From Treponema sp. (GTDB lineage Bacteria > Spirochaetota > Spirochaetia > Treponematales > Treponemataceae), in the NCBI GenBank assembly GCA_017469785.1, contig JAFUFU010000051.1, positions 1 through 64,000 on the forward strand: a stretch of 64,000 bases of DNA, written 5' to 3'. This document shows, piece by piece, positions 25,601-35,412 of this stretch (position 1 is the first letter of the stretch; each line of letters begins with the position of its first letter). A program made the translations under genes and the position numbers. The notes below the pieces were generated by a model. It searched no databases. It worked only from the letters and a program-made list of their open reading frames with translations, and had not been told where the DNA came from.

Positions 25601-28600
25601 CAGCCAGCTTGTTCTTTGCCGTGAACGTTCCAGAAGAAGTTGAGGCATAAGTTGAGCCGAAATCAGCGAAACTGAGTTCGTAAGTCTCCTGCTCCTTGCC
25701 TTCTTTTCCAATGATGTTGTAGGACTCGAATTCATCGTCCTCGAACTTGTTGTTGTTGTTCAAGTCCGTGGCCAAGAATACTTTTGCCAGGCGCGGAGCG
25801 TTGTTAGTGATTGTAGTGCTGATTGTCTTTCCAGCCACGTTGCCGGCGTTGTCGAATGCGAGAATGACAAGGGAAACTGGACCGTCAGGTATGTTTGTAG
25901 AGTGAATCGTTGCGTCCCAAGTCCATGTCTTTCCGCTCTTGCTGAATGATTCAGGCATTGAGTCGCCGTCATCGCCTTTCTCGAAGGTGAATGGATTTGC
26001 TGAGTATGAGAGGACTTTTTCCGTGGCGCTGTTGTCGATGACCTGAGCAACCGGGAAGTAAGCCGTAAAGGATGTTTTTGCGGCAGTGAGCGATGGTGAG
26101 AATGTGACAGTGTTTCCGCTGATATCTGAAATCGTATGGAGGATTCCGTCGATTTCAACAAGCCCGCCGACACGAACGTGAGCGTCGTATGCTGAATCAG
26201 AAGTGAATGTCTCCGTGGTCGCGCTTCCGCTATATGCTTTTGCATACAGAGTGAAGGTCTCACTTCCCTGAGTGAATGTGCGCTCTGTGAGGCTTGTCAT
26301 CGGAATCTTAGAATCCTCTGTTCCGCTTGTAATCATCGGATCCATCACAACATTTGTTTTGATTGTTCCTGTGGTTCCGTTCTTCCTCATGAAATAGAAG
26401 AGAACGTGCTCCACGCCTGAGCCTTCGTCTGTAGAAGAGCCTGAAAGTATGAACTGATAGTTGGAGTCTTCGATTGAAGTGAAATCTGCGCTGTCAACAG
26501 AGCTTCCGTTGGCTGCGATTTTCTCCATACTAGGAGCCGTGTTGTCGATGTTGAATGAGAATGTCTGGGCCGTGGAATGTCCCGTAGCGTCAGCATCCAC
26601 GGCCGTGACCGTGTATGACACGCTCGCAGAAAGACTGCTTATCGGGATGAATACTTTTCGACCTTTCTTACTCGTTGTGGAATCGGTGATTCCAGATTCA
26701 CCATCATTTATCGTGGCGACATAATACCCCGTGCCTTCAGCAAGCTCAGAATTAGAATTCTTTACGGTCAATGAAGAGACGCCTGTTTCATCGAGGATAT
26801 CAAGGACAAGATACCACTGGCCGCGGAGGTACATATCCGACTCATAAGTCTGGCTTGAGCTTGCTTCGATTGCCGCATTTGAAGAGACGATGTCTGAAGA
26901 AGTCAGCGTTGTTCCGTACTGGTTCACCACTGCCGTCATTGTCGGAGCCGCGTTGTCGATGTGGATTGCGATAACGTCATCGCCAGTGGTCCATGCGCCG
27001 AATTTTCCCTCGGCGTTCACACCGCAGGCGCGGATTGTGATATCGTTCGTGGTTCCGCTATTATCGTCTGGATCCATTTTTCCGTCCGAGTTCAAGGCGA
27101 TGTTCCAAGAAGCCTTTCCGTTCGTCTTGATTCCCCACCATGCGTCCATTGCGGCTTTTGAAGCAAAACCATATTTCTTCGCATCAGAATCAGAAGAAAC
27201 GGTCACAGATGAACCGAGGACAGATTCAAGCACGGTGTACGCGCTCACAATTGAAAGTCCGTATGTATTCTTGTCGATGTATGAGTCGGTTCCGCTTGTG
27301 GTAGCAGCAGCAGTTCCAGAGAAGGAAGCACTTGAGCTTGCAACCTGAACGTAGACAGAATCGACTGTTGTAGTTCCAGAAGGAATCACGGCCGAACCTG
27401 TTACGCGGATTGTGCCTCCCAGTGTCACATACCTATTTTCTTCTGAATCATAATCTCCTGTTGTCGGATAAGTGAACTCAATCTTCGGCTTGTCTGCGTC
27501 AGGGTTGTGGCTCAATGTATAAGATTCATATACCGTCCTGTTTCCAAGGTTATCTGTAGCCATGAAATAAACCGGGAGAAGATACAATCCGCTTGTAGCG
27601 TAGTCACTGTTTGTGGCGAAATCGCCAGAGTCGTACACATCGAGCTTCGGGTTTCCTGCCTTGAATATGTAAGAAGCCGGAGTAGAAGTCGCGTTGTCAT
27701 AGTTTCCGTCGAAGTCAAAAATCCATGCAGAGACAGTCGCCTTTGAAGAAAGGGAAGTGCTTCCACCGTTCCAAGACAGAGAAGCAAGATATGCAAGCTT
27801 CGCTGCGTCAGTGGTTTTTGAGGCGGCTGTGGTGCGTTCTGTATTTGTGGGCACAATCCACTGGATATCAGCAGTTCCGGCACTTCCGTCGTCAATTGCT
27901 GTTCCAGAAACCGTGACTTCGCCAGTACATTCCTCGCCAGAGGCCGGTGAAGAAATCTTTATTGCAGGCCCTGAGTTGTCCACAGCGAAGGTGGCGTTTC
28001 CGTTTCCGACCAAGCCCAGCTTGTCATAAGGAATAACCTTGACCGTCACGGAACCGGTCTTCACTTTGTTGAAATCGATGATGTCGGTTGTCCAGCTTGC
28101 CTTTGTCGCATCATTGCTGTCCTGAGTGAATGTTCCGCTTACCGTGTAGTTTTCGTCTGCGATTGCAGAGTCATCTTTAGAGCGGAGAAGAAGAGTTTTT
28201 GCTGTTTCGGTGCTTCCGTCAAGCTCCGTGTAAGCGATTTCAAGTGCGATTCCGTCGATTCCCGAAGCGTCGCTTGCAGTCACGAAGAATTTCGCCTTCT
28301 GCTTTTCACTTCCGCCAAGAACATAGCTCGCGCTCACGTTCTCGTATTCACTGTATTCGCCAGTGCCCTCGTTCAGGGCGCCGTTCATTGTACTTCCGTC
28401 GGATTTGTATGCGAGAGCCTGAATATATTCTACAGTCGGTGAAGTCGAGTCAGACTGATATGTGAAAGCAGCTGAATCGGCCTCGTCAGTAAGAGGTGTG
28501 TTATTAATCTTCACTTTCGGCACGTTCAGGTAGTTCAAAGCGGAATTGTCGTCATTGTAGGTCGTGTAGAAGACTTTTCCGGCCGCATCCTTCACATAGA

Positions 28601-31600
28601 TATAGAATTTTTTCTGTCCGTCAACGTTCTTTCCGGCAGTATTGTCCGCGCTCGGCGTGAATGTGACAGTTCCGTTGGTCGTTGAGTAGTCCGAAGTTGT
28701 CGGCACAGTGCCAGTTCCGGTGTATGCTTCTTCAGAAATGTAAACCTTTTCGATTCCGTCGTCATCGGTAACGGTGGCGATGACCTGAGATTTTGTGCCG
28801 TATTTGAGGACGAAGCGCGGGGAAGCCGATTCGCCCAAATCGGTGAGGTTGGTGATTTTGATTACCGGCCTGTCGGTGTCCTGGGAAACCTTGACGCTGA
28901 AAGGCGTTGAATAACCGATGTTACCAGCCTGGTCTTTCGCTTTTGCCCGGAGATAGATTGTAGATTCGTCAGTGATTTGAGTCGTGTCGAATCCTGTGAC
29001 AGTGTATGAGTAGTTGCCTGCAATTGAAGTAACGGTAAGGTCATTCCACGTGCTTGCGGATTCGCTTTCTGCCCACTGAATAGCCATCACAGGCTCTTCC
29101 GGCAATGTGTTCTCGTCCGATACAGTTCCGCTCAAATCAATCACGCCGTTGATTTCGCGAACCGTGGTAGAAGTGTCGGCATCACTTGGAGCCGTGAGCG
29201 TTACGGTCGGAGCGGTCACATCGAGGACAATTGTGGCGACGTTCGATTTCTGACTGTTTCCGACTCCTGCGTCGTCTGTCGCGGTGAGATAAAGCGGATA
29301 TGTTGTCGTGCCACTAGAGAAGAGGGCCTTTTTGAGCGTGACAGTCCAAGTCTGTTCCGTGCTTTTCTTTGTGCTGTCTTCAAGAGATTCCCAAGAAACA
29401 GTTCCGTATGTCGTGTCGTCCTTCGTAATTGTCTTTCCGCTCACTTCCACAACAAGGCTTCTGATTCCGGCCGCACTGTCCGTGACTTTACCCGAAATCA
29501 CGTAGTCGTCCCCAATCTTCTCGATTACCGTGGCTGTAGCAGCGACAGAAGAATCGTTGAGGCTCGCGTTCGTGAGGATATTGCTTGTGACGTTCGTTTC
29601 GATTGTCGGAACAACAGTGTCTACATTGATTGCGTAGTAGGCATTTCCTTCTCCTGAAGATGCGTTCCAGGTGTTTGTGTCAACGTCAGAGTCAACGGTG
29701 CCGTCTCTGAGAGCCGCGCCTGTAGTCGAGATATCCGCAATGGAGCCGTCTTTTTCGAGATAGTTTACTTTGAGTTCATCGAGAGCCACGTTTCCGACAT
29801 TGTCAACGATTGCGAACACGAGATAGTTGCTCTCTTCCTTGAAATCGGCGATTGTCGTCTTGAAGTTCGACGTGATTTCCACAGATTTCTTTCCGCTATC
29901 AGTGTTGTATGTGACGCGGCGTTTTTCAGCGGTCTTTAAAAGGCCAAAGTAGCCGTCTGCTAAATCCTCATAGCTAGAGAGGAAGTCTGTCAAATCAGAA
30001 GAACTTGGCGCGGATGTGAACTGCTTGTAGTAAATCATGTTCACGCCGCTTCCAGTCTCGTAGACAGTTCCGCGAACTTTGATTGTGTTGGCGTTTCCGA
30101 ACGTTCCGTATGAATACTTGCCGCCTACGTCTTTATCGAGAGTATCAGACCAAGTTTCTCCGCTCTCGACTTTTGAGCTGTCGGAAGAAAGCTTGTCGTT
30201 GTCGTTCTCGCCCACGCGGAAGTAGATATCCTTGTTCTTCGCGTCAGGTTTGTGGAGCATCAGAGGAGCCGCGTTGTCGAATACGATGTCGAGTGACTTC
30301 TCCTCGCTTGTGTTGCCGGCCGCGTCGGTGGCAGTGATTGTAACTGTTGCGCCTCCAGTCCAGTCGTTCATATCGAGTTCAGAGAATGTCCATGCGCCGT
30401 TATTGACAACATCAGGAGTGAGAGTCTTGCTTGAATCTGCTGTGTTGACAACCACGAGCTTTACAGAATCCACGCCCGAAGCCGCGTCGCTGGCGCTTCC
30501 AGAAATCGTGATTTTGTTTCCAGACTCATTGTTGATGTAGTATTTACCTGAAGTCTTGTCGTAATATGGGTCAACAGAATCACTTGTATCTTCGATTGTC
30601 ACGTTACTTCCGATAGTCGGAGCCGTCGTGTCCACCTGAATCTTGAAGATTGTGGAAGAAGAAGAGTTTCCAGCCTTGTCCGTGACAGTTGCTTTCACTG
30701 CGTAGACGTGTCCGTCCTCAAGAGTTGAAAGAAGTTTTCCAGAGCCAGAGTTGCCGCCCTCAAGCTTTGCATTCCATGTTCCGTCCGAACAATTTGCAGT
30801 GATTTCAGCAGGAGAGAAAGAAGATGTGCTTGCCGTATCTGAAACTGTCAGCACGACGCTGGCCACGCCAGAAGAATCATCGCTCATGGTTCCGTTTACT
30901 TCGATATCGGCTGTCTTTTTAGAGTAGACCGTTCCAGAATTATCAGATTCCAGGTTCGGTGACTCGTTGTCAATATAGATGTCGAATGACTTCACTTCGC
31001 TTTCATTTCCAGCGTTGTCCACGGCCTTGAAGAAAATCTTGTTCGCCACAGCAGAGCCATTATTCACGTACTTCGTGAAGTCCCCGATGTTTGCCTTGAA
31101 GGTCTCCACTGAGCCTGCGTCTTTCGTTGAGAATGAATAATCCTCAGAGAAAGCCGGATTATCCGCCGTGCTTCCAGAAGGAACCGTCGAGCTTCCGTCC
31201 GCAGAGATGATTGAGTAGTACACAAGGTCGATTCCGCTGCCCTCTTCCGAGTATGCGCCCTGGAATGGCAAAGAAGAAGAATTGTACCAGCTGTGGTTTT
31301 CTCCAGACTCAAAGGCTTTGTTGTTTACCTTGAAGGGAGAAGTCGCATAATCTTCTTTCCAGACAGGTTTCTTTGTATCCACGATTGATGTAAGGTTCTT
31401 AAGTTCCGTCGTTCTTCCGGCATTGTCTTTTGCAATCACTCCAAAGGCCCACGATCCGTCGTTACTTCCATCCGAAGTCACAGTAATCGTGAACGTGCCC
31501 TCAGATGCGTTAAATGAGTATCCGCTTGAAACCGAAGCCCCGTCTTTTGTGGCAGTCGCAGTGATTTCCGCAATTCCGTGAGAGTCTGAATAGCTACCGC

Positions 31601-34600
31601 TGATTGTTAGAGTCTCGCCTTCTTTTACATATTCCGCAAATTCATTCACAGAAAGGGCTGGCGGCTCTTTATCCAATGAGAGAGTCGTCTTTGAAGTGCT
31701 TATCGTCGTGTTTCCGGCGTTGTCCTTCGCCGCATAATAGATGTATACGGTTCCGTCTTCACAGTTGTTTGTTGTGGCGTATGTCTTTATTGGAACAGTA
31801 GCGTTCCAGTTTGACGCGCCCTGATTCATTGAAATCCATTCAACAGAAGCGTAGCCATCAGGAGCCGTGTCACTCGTGGAAAGATAATAACCAAAAGATG
31901 CGATTCCGCTTCCGTTTTCATCATCGCTTACATTAGCCGTAATCGAGACATATTCAGACTCGTCGAGGTATACGTCCTTGGCCGTTATCACGTCAGAGAT
32001 TGTCGGAGCAATCGGGTCCATTCCGAACTTGACAGTCGCGCTTCCTTTCTGGCCGTATTTATCGGTAGCGGTGATTCGCAAGATGTAGCTGCCGCTTGTA
32101 GCAGACGGCATTGAGCCCAGCGAGAGAGACCATGCGCTTCCGTTTTCCGTCTTATCAAGCGAAGCCGGCTGAGACGCAAGCTCATTAAGATCGGAATCCA
32201 GGAAGGCAGACGAGAGAGATGTTCCGTTGTTGAAATTCTTTACGGTCGGAGTTACGGAGCCGGTAATTTTGTCGTTCGGAGAAAGATAGGCCGCAACGCT
32301 GTCCACGCTGACTGTCGGCGCACCGTTATCGATTGCGACATAGAATTCTTTTGATGTGACTTCACCGTAGATTCCCGACGCCTCCAAACCTGTCTTAGAC
32401 TTGTTTACGTCAGTCGCAGTGACAGTGACCTTGTAGATGCCCACGTCAATAGGCAGAGTCAGGGTTTTGCCTCCAGATGTAAATGACTTGCTGGGCGTAA
32501 CTGACATCGAGTATTCATCAAGCTCGTTTCCGTCAGAATCTTTTACAGTAATTCCGTATGAGTTAATTCCATCGTCGTCTGAGAATGTAACAGAAAGCTT
32601 GTTATTGGTCGTCAAAAAGAGGTTTGTCTCTGAATTGATTTCTGATTCGCTGTCCACGTCCTCAGATGCGTTTCCGAATGAAATCTGCGGGCGGTCCGTC
32701 TCCTGATAGATAATGAAGTCTTTTCCGCCGTTGTATTCGTCAGAAGAATAGGTTCCAGTGTTGCCGACTTCGTCCTTTGCAGTGATGACCACGCGGATTT
32801 TTATTGGCTGGTCTTTAGTGATAACACCGGCACTAATCATTCCCTGAGTAACCATTGAAGTCATGAACGAAACATCGATTGAGTTCGAAGATCCGAGACT
32901 TCCGTCGTAGGCAGCAGGAATATTCGGGTTGTTTGCTGTGGCCGCTTTAATCTGCTCAAGAATTGAGTCATCTGCTGAAAGCGTTTCTGTCAAATTTTTG
33001 GAAGCCCAAATATCGTAGGTGACTTCCGCCAGGTTCTGCTCCACGATTGAGCCCATTATGCGTATGGCTCCGTTGACGTAAACGTTGTCCTCAGCATATC
33101 CGCTGGAAGCCTTGACCACATCGCTCACATCGCTTCCAGAGACAGTTGGCGTGACGGACGTGATTTTGACGACTGGCGCCGTCGTGTCCAGCTGAACCAT
33201 TGAAGACATGGTGACATCGTGTCCGGAAGAAGATCGTCCGTAAATCTCAAGGGTGTACTTTGTGGCATCGATCGTGCCGCTGAGGAAGCCGTCGATTTCA
33301 GACGGTTTGAAAGTCCAGTTTTTTCCGTTGATGCTGAATGCATCGATGTTCGTGCTCGTCCAGCTTCCATTTTCATTGGCAGAATCGTATGTGAGGGTGA
33401 CGGTGTATCCATCTTCGGCTCCGACGGCCACGCTTCCGTTTGCGGCTTTTATCGTCGCTTTAAGAATGTCCATTTTCAAATCAGCGTTGTTCACGAAGGC
33501 GGTACCAGTGAATTCAAGAGTATCCGCACTCACAAAGTCACCGTTATCCGGCGTAAGGAATTCAATTGTAGGAGCGATACCCATCTGATTTCCTGCGAAA
33601 CCATAGATAATTGACTGAGAGAATTCAATGTCATCGGCGTCGTATCCTGTGGCGGCGAGAATGTAGTATTTGTTCAGGACGATTCCGCTTGCTGGAAGTG
33701 TCATCGCAATCGACTTAACGTCGACAGTGCTTCCGTTGTACTCGTAGTAGTCGTAGACGAGAGTCCAGTTGTCTTCGGCCAGCTCAGCGATTTGAGAGTC
33801 GGTTATAGTCGCCGCTCCGTCATTTTTCGCCGCCGCTTCTGCCAGTTTGACTTTCGAAACAAGAGAAGAAATTGCGCTTCTTGCGTCCTCATAACTGGGC
33901 TTTTCGCTTCCGTCGCAAGCGTACATCCAGAGTTTCAAAGTAGAAGGGTCGACTTTTACGCCGTCAAGACCAGAAGTTACAGTGACGTTCACGGTGTTTC
34001 CGTTTGACGCGCTTTGAATAACGTCGGTTTTGTTTGAGTCGCTCTCTGTTTCTGCGTCCGAGCCGAAACCGAAAGTGTAACCAGAAATCGTGTATGTCGG
34101 ATTCGCCTCCGGATTGAGAGAGAAATACAGATGATTTTCCTCTAAGGAAGTGTTTTTCTCCGAATTGCTAAGGATGGTTTTTGCGCTCACAGCCTTTTCG
34201 TCCGTTCTCAGTCCCGCAAGAATGTCTTTAAGGTCAGATGCGCTCAATCCGAGGCCTTTCTTTGCGCTCATTAAGCTTGTGTAAACATCATCGTACAAAT
34301 ACACTTTTGAGGTAGCGTTTCCGTATGAATCCGTGTCGATTTCGGCGGCCGACCTTGCGCTGTTTACAGGTGGATTTTTGTAAATCTGGGTTGAATCATA
34401 AACAGCAATTTCCGCGTAATAATATTCCGTTCCCGAATCGCTTGGGTGCAACTGCGAGTAGCGGGTATTTACTGTCTTTTTTTCGGATGAAGTTGAATAC
34501 TGCGCGATTGTGACGCTTGAGCCGCCGGCCGTAGCAATGTCTTCCTCGCGGTAGAAATCAACGGCGCTTCCCTCATAAGTTTCTGAAGATACAAGAGTTC

Positions 34601-35210
34601 CGTCGATGCTGTAAATTTTTACGTCCATCAGGGAAATTGTATGATTGTCAGAAATCGTACCGTCGATTGTAAAAAGCGAGCCGTAAGCAGACGCAGACTT
34701 GTTATTGCTTTTCACAACGCCAGGATTCGAGATGATAAAGACTGGAGCCGTGTTGTCGATTTCAAACTGACGCGAGCTTGAGCCGGAATTGTTGCCTGCA
34801 TTATCAAATGCAGTAACCGTGAATTCGTATTTACCGTCAGGATATTGCCAGCCGTTACAGTAAGTTGAATTTGCAGAATCATATGAATTGAGTTCCAGCT
34901 GCCATGAAGTCTGATTTGACGAGACTGTGGCGGAATATGAGCCGTAATCAACAGATGTGTCAAGATTTTTTACGCTGACCACAATCCTTGAAATGGATTT
35001 ATCATCCGAACAGCTGCCTGCAAGGATGAAAGAATCGCGAATTGCCGCACCGGACGGCGGATAATCAATAGAAAGCGTCGGAGCCTTGGTATCAATTGAA
35101 GCTCCCAAACCCGAATCTTCACCACAGGAAACAAACGAAAAAAACAAGAAAGAAAGCGAAAGTGCTTTCAGGCCACATTGAATAATTTTAGATACAGATA
35201 CCTTTTTCAT
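22653..35210 (-). CDS. giant Ig-like repeat surface lipoprotein (4185 aa)
   Basis: The ATG at 35210 is preceded by CGGAGGAAAAGT. The signal MKKVSVSKIIQ...FLFFSFVSC gives a lipobox with Cys29. The body is a chain of roughly 90-110 residue Ig-like beta-sandwiches whose junctions read DTKAPT, DNTAPV, DTTAPVV, DNAAPLM or DGTAPKT and contain TATDKAGN or AKDNAGN, the style of bacterial Ig-like/adhesin rods; many contain Asp-rich loops likely to bind calcium. The last 500 residues change to a propeller-like region with repeats such as SGDLKYAYN and NGDLKYAYL. I infer a long surface fibre or adhesin. The last 1.4 kb (22653 to about 24050) is clearly more AT-rich than the rest. It follows the 1732 aa barrel gene and is closed by a strong terminator. 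Confidence 0.8.
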   Translation of the reverse strand: MKKVSVSKIIQCGLKALSLSFLFFSFVSCGEDSGLGASIDTKAPTLSIDYPPSGAAIRDSFILAGSCSDDKSISRIVVSVKNLDTSVDYGSYSATVSSNQTSWQLELNSYDSANSTYCNGWQYPDGKYEFTVTAFDNAGNNSGSSSRQFEIDNTAPVFIISNPGVVKSNNKSASAYGSLFTIDGTISDNHTISLMDVKIYSIDGTLVSSETYEGSAVDFYREEDIATAGGSSVTIAQYSTSSEKKTVNTRYSQLHPSDSGTEYYYAEIAVYDSTQIYKNPPVNSARSAAEIDTDSYGNATSKVYLYDDVYTSLMSAKKGLGLSASDLKDILAGLRTDEKAVSAKTILSNSEKNTSLEENHLYFSLNPEANPTYTISGYTFGFGSDAETESDSNKTDVIQSASNGNTVNVTVTSGLDGVKVDPSTLKLWMYACDGSEKPSYEDARSAISSLVSKVKLAEAAAKNDGAATITDSQIAELAEDNWTLVYDYYEYNGSTVDVKSIAMTLPASGIVLNKYYILAATGYDADDIEFSQSIIYGFAGNQMGIAPTIEFLTPDNGDFVSADTLEFTGTAFVNNADLKMDILKATIKAANGSVAVGAEDGYTVTLTYDSANENGSWTSTNIDAFSINGKNWTFKPSEIDGFLSGTIDATKYTLEIYGRSSSGHDVTMSSMVQLDTTAPVVKITSVTPTVSGSDVSDVVKASSGYAEDNVYVNGAIRIMGSIVEQNLAEVTYDIWASKNLTETLSADDSILEQIKAATANNPNIPAAYDGSLGSSNSIDVSFMTSMVTQGMISAGVITKDQPIKIRVVITAKDEVGNTGTYSSDEYNGGKDFIIYQETDRPQISFGNASEDVDSESEINSETNLFLTTNNKLSVTFSDDDGINSYGITVKDSDGNELDEYSMSVTPSKSFTSGGKTLTLPIDVGIYKVTVTATDVNKSKTGLEASGIYGEVTSKEFYVAIDNGAPTVSVDSVAAYLSPNDKITGSVTPTVKNFNNGTSLSSAFLDSDLNELASQPASLDKTENGSAWSLSLGSMPSATSGSYILRITATDKYGQKGSATVKFGMDPIAPTISDVITAKDVYLDESEYVSITANVSDDENGSGIASFGYYLSTSDTAPDGYASVEWISMNQGASNWNATVPIKTYATTNNCEDGTVYIYYAAKDNAGNTTISTSKTTLSLDKEPPALSVNEFAEYVKEGETLTISGSYSDSHGIAEITATATKDGASVSSGYSFNASEGTFTITVTSDGSNDGSWAFGVIAKDNAGRTTELKNLTSIVDTKKPVWKEDYATSPFKVNNKAFESGENHSWYNSSSLPFQGAYSEEGSGIDLVYYSIISADGSSTVPSGSTADNPAFSEDYSFSTKDAGSVETFKANIGDFTKYVNNGSAVANKIFFKAVDNAGNESEVKSFDIYIDNESPNLESDNSGTVYSKKTADIEVNGTMSDDSSGVASVVLTVSDTASTSSFSPAEITANCSDGTWNAKLEGGNSGSGKLLSTLEDGHVYAVKATVTDKAGNSSSSTIFKIQVDTTAPTIGSNVTIEDTSDSVDPYYDKTSGKYYINNESGNKITISGSASDAASGVDSVKLVVVNTADSSKTLTPDVVNNGAWTFSELDMNDWTGGATVTITATDAAGNTSEEKSLDIVFDNAAPLMLHKPDAKNKDIYFRVGENDNDKLSSDSSKVESGETWSDTLDKDVGGKYSYGTFGNANTIKVRGTVYETGSGVNMIYYKQFTSAPSSSDLTDFLSSYEDLADGYFGLLKTAEKRRVTYNTDSGKKSVEITSNFKTTIADFKEESNYLVFAIVDNVGNVALDELKVNYLEKDGSIADISTTGAALRDGTVDSDVDTNTWNASSGEGNAYYAINVDTVVPTIETNVTSNILTNASLNDSSVAATATVIEKIGDDYVISGKVTDSAAGIRSLVVEVSGKTITKDDTTYGTVSWESLEDSTKKSTEQTWTVTLKKALFSSGTTTYPLYLTATDDAGVGNSQKSNVATIVLDVTAPTVTLTAPSDADTSTTVREINGVIDLSGTVSDENTLPEEPVMAIQWAESESASTWNDLTVTSIAGNYSYTVTGFDTTQITDESTIYLRAKAKDQAGNIGYSTPFSVKVSQDTDRPVIKITNLTDLGESASPRFVLKYGTKSQVIATVTDDDGIEKVYISEEAYTGTGTVPTTSDYSTTNGTVTFTPSADNTAGKNVDGQKKFYIYVKDAAGKVFYTTYNDDNSALNYLNVPKVKINNTPLTDEADSAAFTYQSDSTSPTVEYIQALAYKSDGSTMNGALNEGTGEYSEYENVSASYVLGGSEKQKAKFFVTASDASGIDGIALEIAYTELDGSTETAKTLLLRSKDDSAIADENYTVSGTFTQDSNDATKASWTTDIIDFNKVKTGSVTVKVIPYDKLGLVGNGNATFAVDNSGPAIKISSPASGEECTGEVTVSGTAIDDGSAGTADIQWIVPTNTERTTAASKTTDAAKLAYLASLSWNGGSTSLSSKATVSAWIFDFDGNYDNATSTPASYIFKAGNPKLDVYDSGDFATNSDYATSGLYLLPVYFMATDNLGNRTVYESYTLSHNPDADKPKIEFTYPTTGDYDSEENRYVTLGGTIRVTGSAVIPSGTTTVDSVYVQVASSSASFSGTAAATTSGTDSYIDKNTYGLSIVSAYTVLESVLGSSVTVSSDSDAKKYGFASKAAMDAWWGIKTNGKASWNIALNSDGKMDPDDNSGTTNDITIRACGVNAEGKFGAWTTGDDVIAIHIDNAAPTMTAVVNQYGTTLTSSDIVSSNAAIEASSSQTYESDMYLRGQWYLVLDILDETGVSSLTVKNSNSELAEGTGYYVATINDGESGITDSTTSKKGRKVFIPISSLSASVSYTVTAVDADATGHSTAQTFSFNIDNTAPSMEKIAANGSSVDSADFTSIEDSNYQFILSGSSTDEGSGVEHVLFYFMRKNGTTGTIKTNVVMDPMITSGTEDSKIPMTSLTERTFTQGSETFTLYAKAYSGSATTETFTSDSAYDAHVRVGGLVEIDGILHTISDISGNTVTFSPSLTAAKTSFTAYFPVAQVIDNSATEKVLSYSANPFTFEKGDDGDSMPESFSKSGKTWTWDATIHSTNIPDGPVSLVILAFDNAGNVAGKTISTTITNNAPRLAKVFLATDLNNNNKFEDDEFESYNIIGKEGKEQETYELSFADFGSTYASTSSGTFTAKNKLAVVPEIVGGNGNLSLVAKKDATTTDAVTTANGTAISAIADKTTDGTDATTLTATDASSYTITASKFAAAASGNKFYAYVLSNAVLAGKSDGTALEESDDGEDKAFSFTFWDSTEERTSGTDSQNTVLLVKDFTFDLVDGTAPKTVINPFYWNGINENSIYDSASAATSTDLKGHIEFEDDLTDAIKNLTSGTTAYGSDPKVSGIVTFTGTAYDEHSLSEIDFAFGSYMSGTIATYKSEDSTWTAGSGTLDTDGWQATVSYKTATSIGYYKDDAYFGQKGHKVYWTLSIDTEKISDVAKLDVVLSVTAKDLTKNETSTTNVSTRAESNSDHAVTDGTTNLPTYQMDVVPYIVGVKSSLSSLKKTRSSVYDRTALGHYPVASTETIYVYGFNLNGGSLADDASNWAALTKITPSTSYKWYSASAAPVASVYSAASIASFTSGKLWASVNDIWALNNFNDNDAKDDYQKTTTSATGDYTIYANYPNRQPNNDSNNNLTDDVILDVWEFNSKAARPISGVISDPVMKINPSTGMIGFAFTNGPLYFSMPGTVATATDNRIAAGENSYAYWQGSYDFMSSVGFAYDSEGRTYGVAAGGDINATQADRFSLMTDRWDISGAATGGSYAGSNALRLEAIAQYGDSNRANTGTLNFDKNRVKSPSIVTSRKNTTYSTNIYMAYFDDLNEEIRFRYGNLADSQTTKANFNNYNDAYRNNTINNNDNLDKGKYDLSYCQVIADSTGTATLGQAGEYVCIDVVSSNNKDVVVLVWYDSHSGDLKYAYNTNPTAGTTGKNTTNWTGVKTIFTGSGEYCQLVADAKGGIHIAGYDSSNGDLKYAYLSSYDADYSEDSDSCVVDSYAIIGQNLTIDVVLDSAGGKAIPYIGYYGLSSTKPKLAYKVSTSVGNGSVDDAYTSNWEVTLVPSSSKIPQDRINVGLWKDSDGVRKASTKGTSSAGQYFGKCYGTGKDTPVLGYQIRESSTSGYIETAQMK

Positions 35211-35355
35211 ACTTTTCCTCCGCTCCCGTGGGATACGACTGATAGCTACATTAGCATTTAAAAATAGAAACAGTTATTCGAGAATAAATGATAGCAAAAA
35301 GAGGGCTGCAAAAACTATAACGATTTTCGCTAGTTTAAGGACGATTCAGACATTT

Positions 35356-35397
35356 AAAAAGGAGGTTTCTGAAAAATTTTCAGATTCCTCAGAAACC
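35356..35397 (-). terminator. terminator after the Ig-barrel gene
   Basis: GGTTTCTGA and TCAGAAACC form a 9-bp stem, followed on the minus strand by TCCTTTTT. It lies in the 200-bp gap before the giant lipoprotein gene, so the second gene depends on read-through or its own promoter. Confidence 0.75.
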
Positions 35398-35412
35398 CTT
35401 TTTAATGTTATT

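Noticed and set aside
24049..33614. Many open frames opposite or inside the giant Ig-like gene
   Set aside because: They are shadows of a long GC-rich repetitive coding sequence, without starts, binding sites or conserved motifs.
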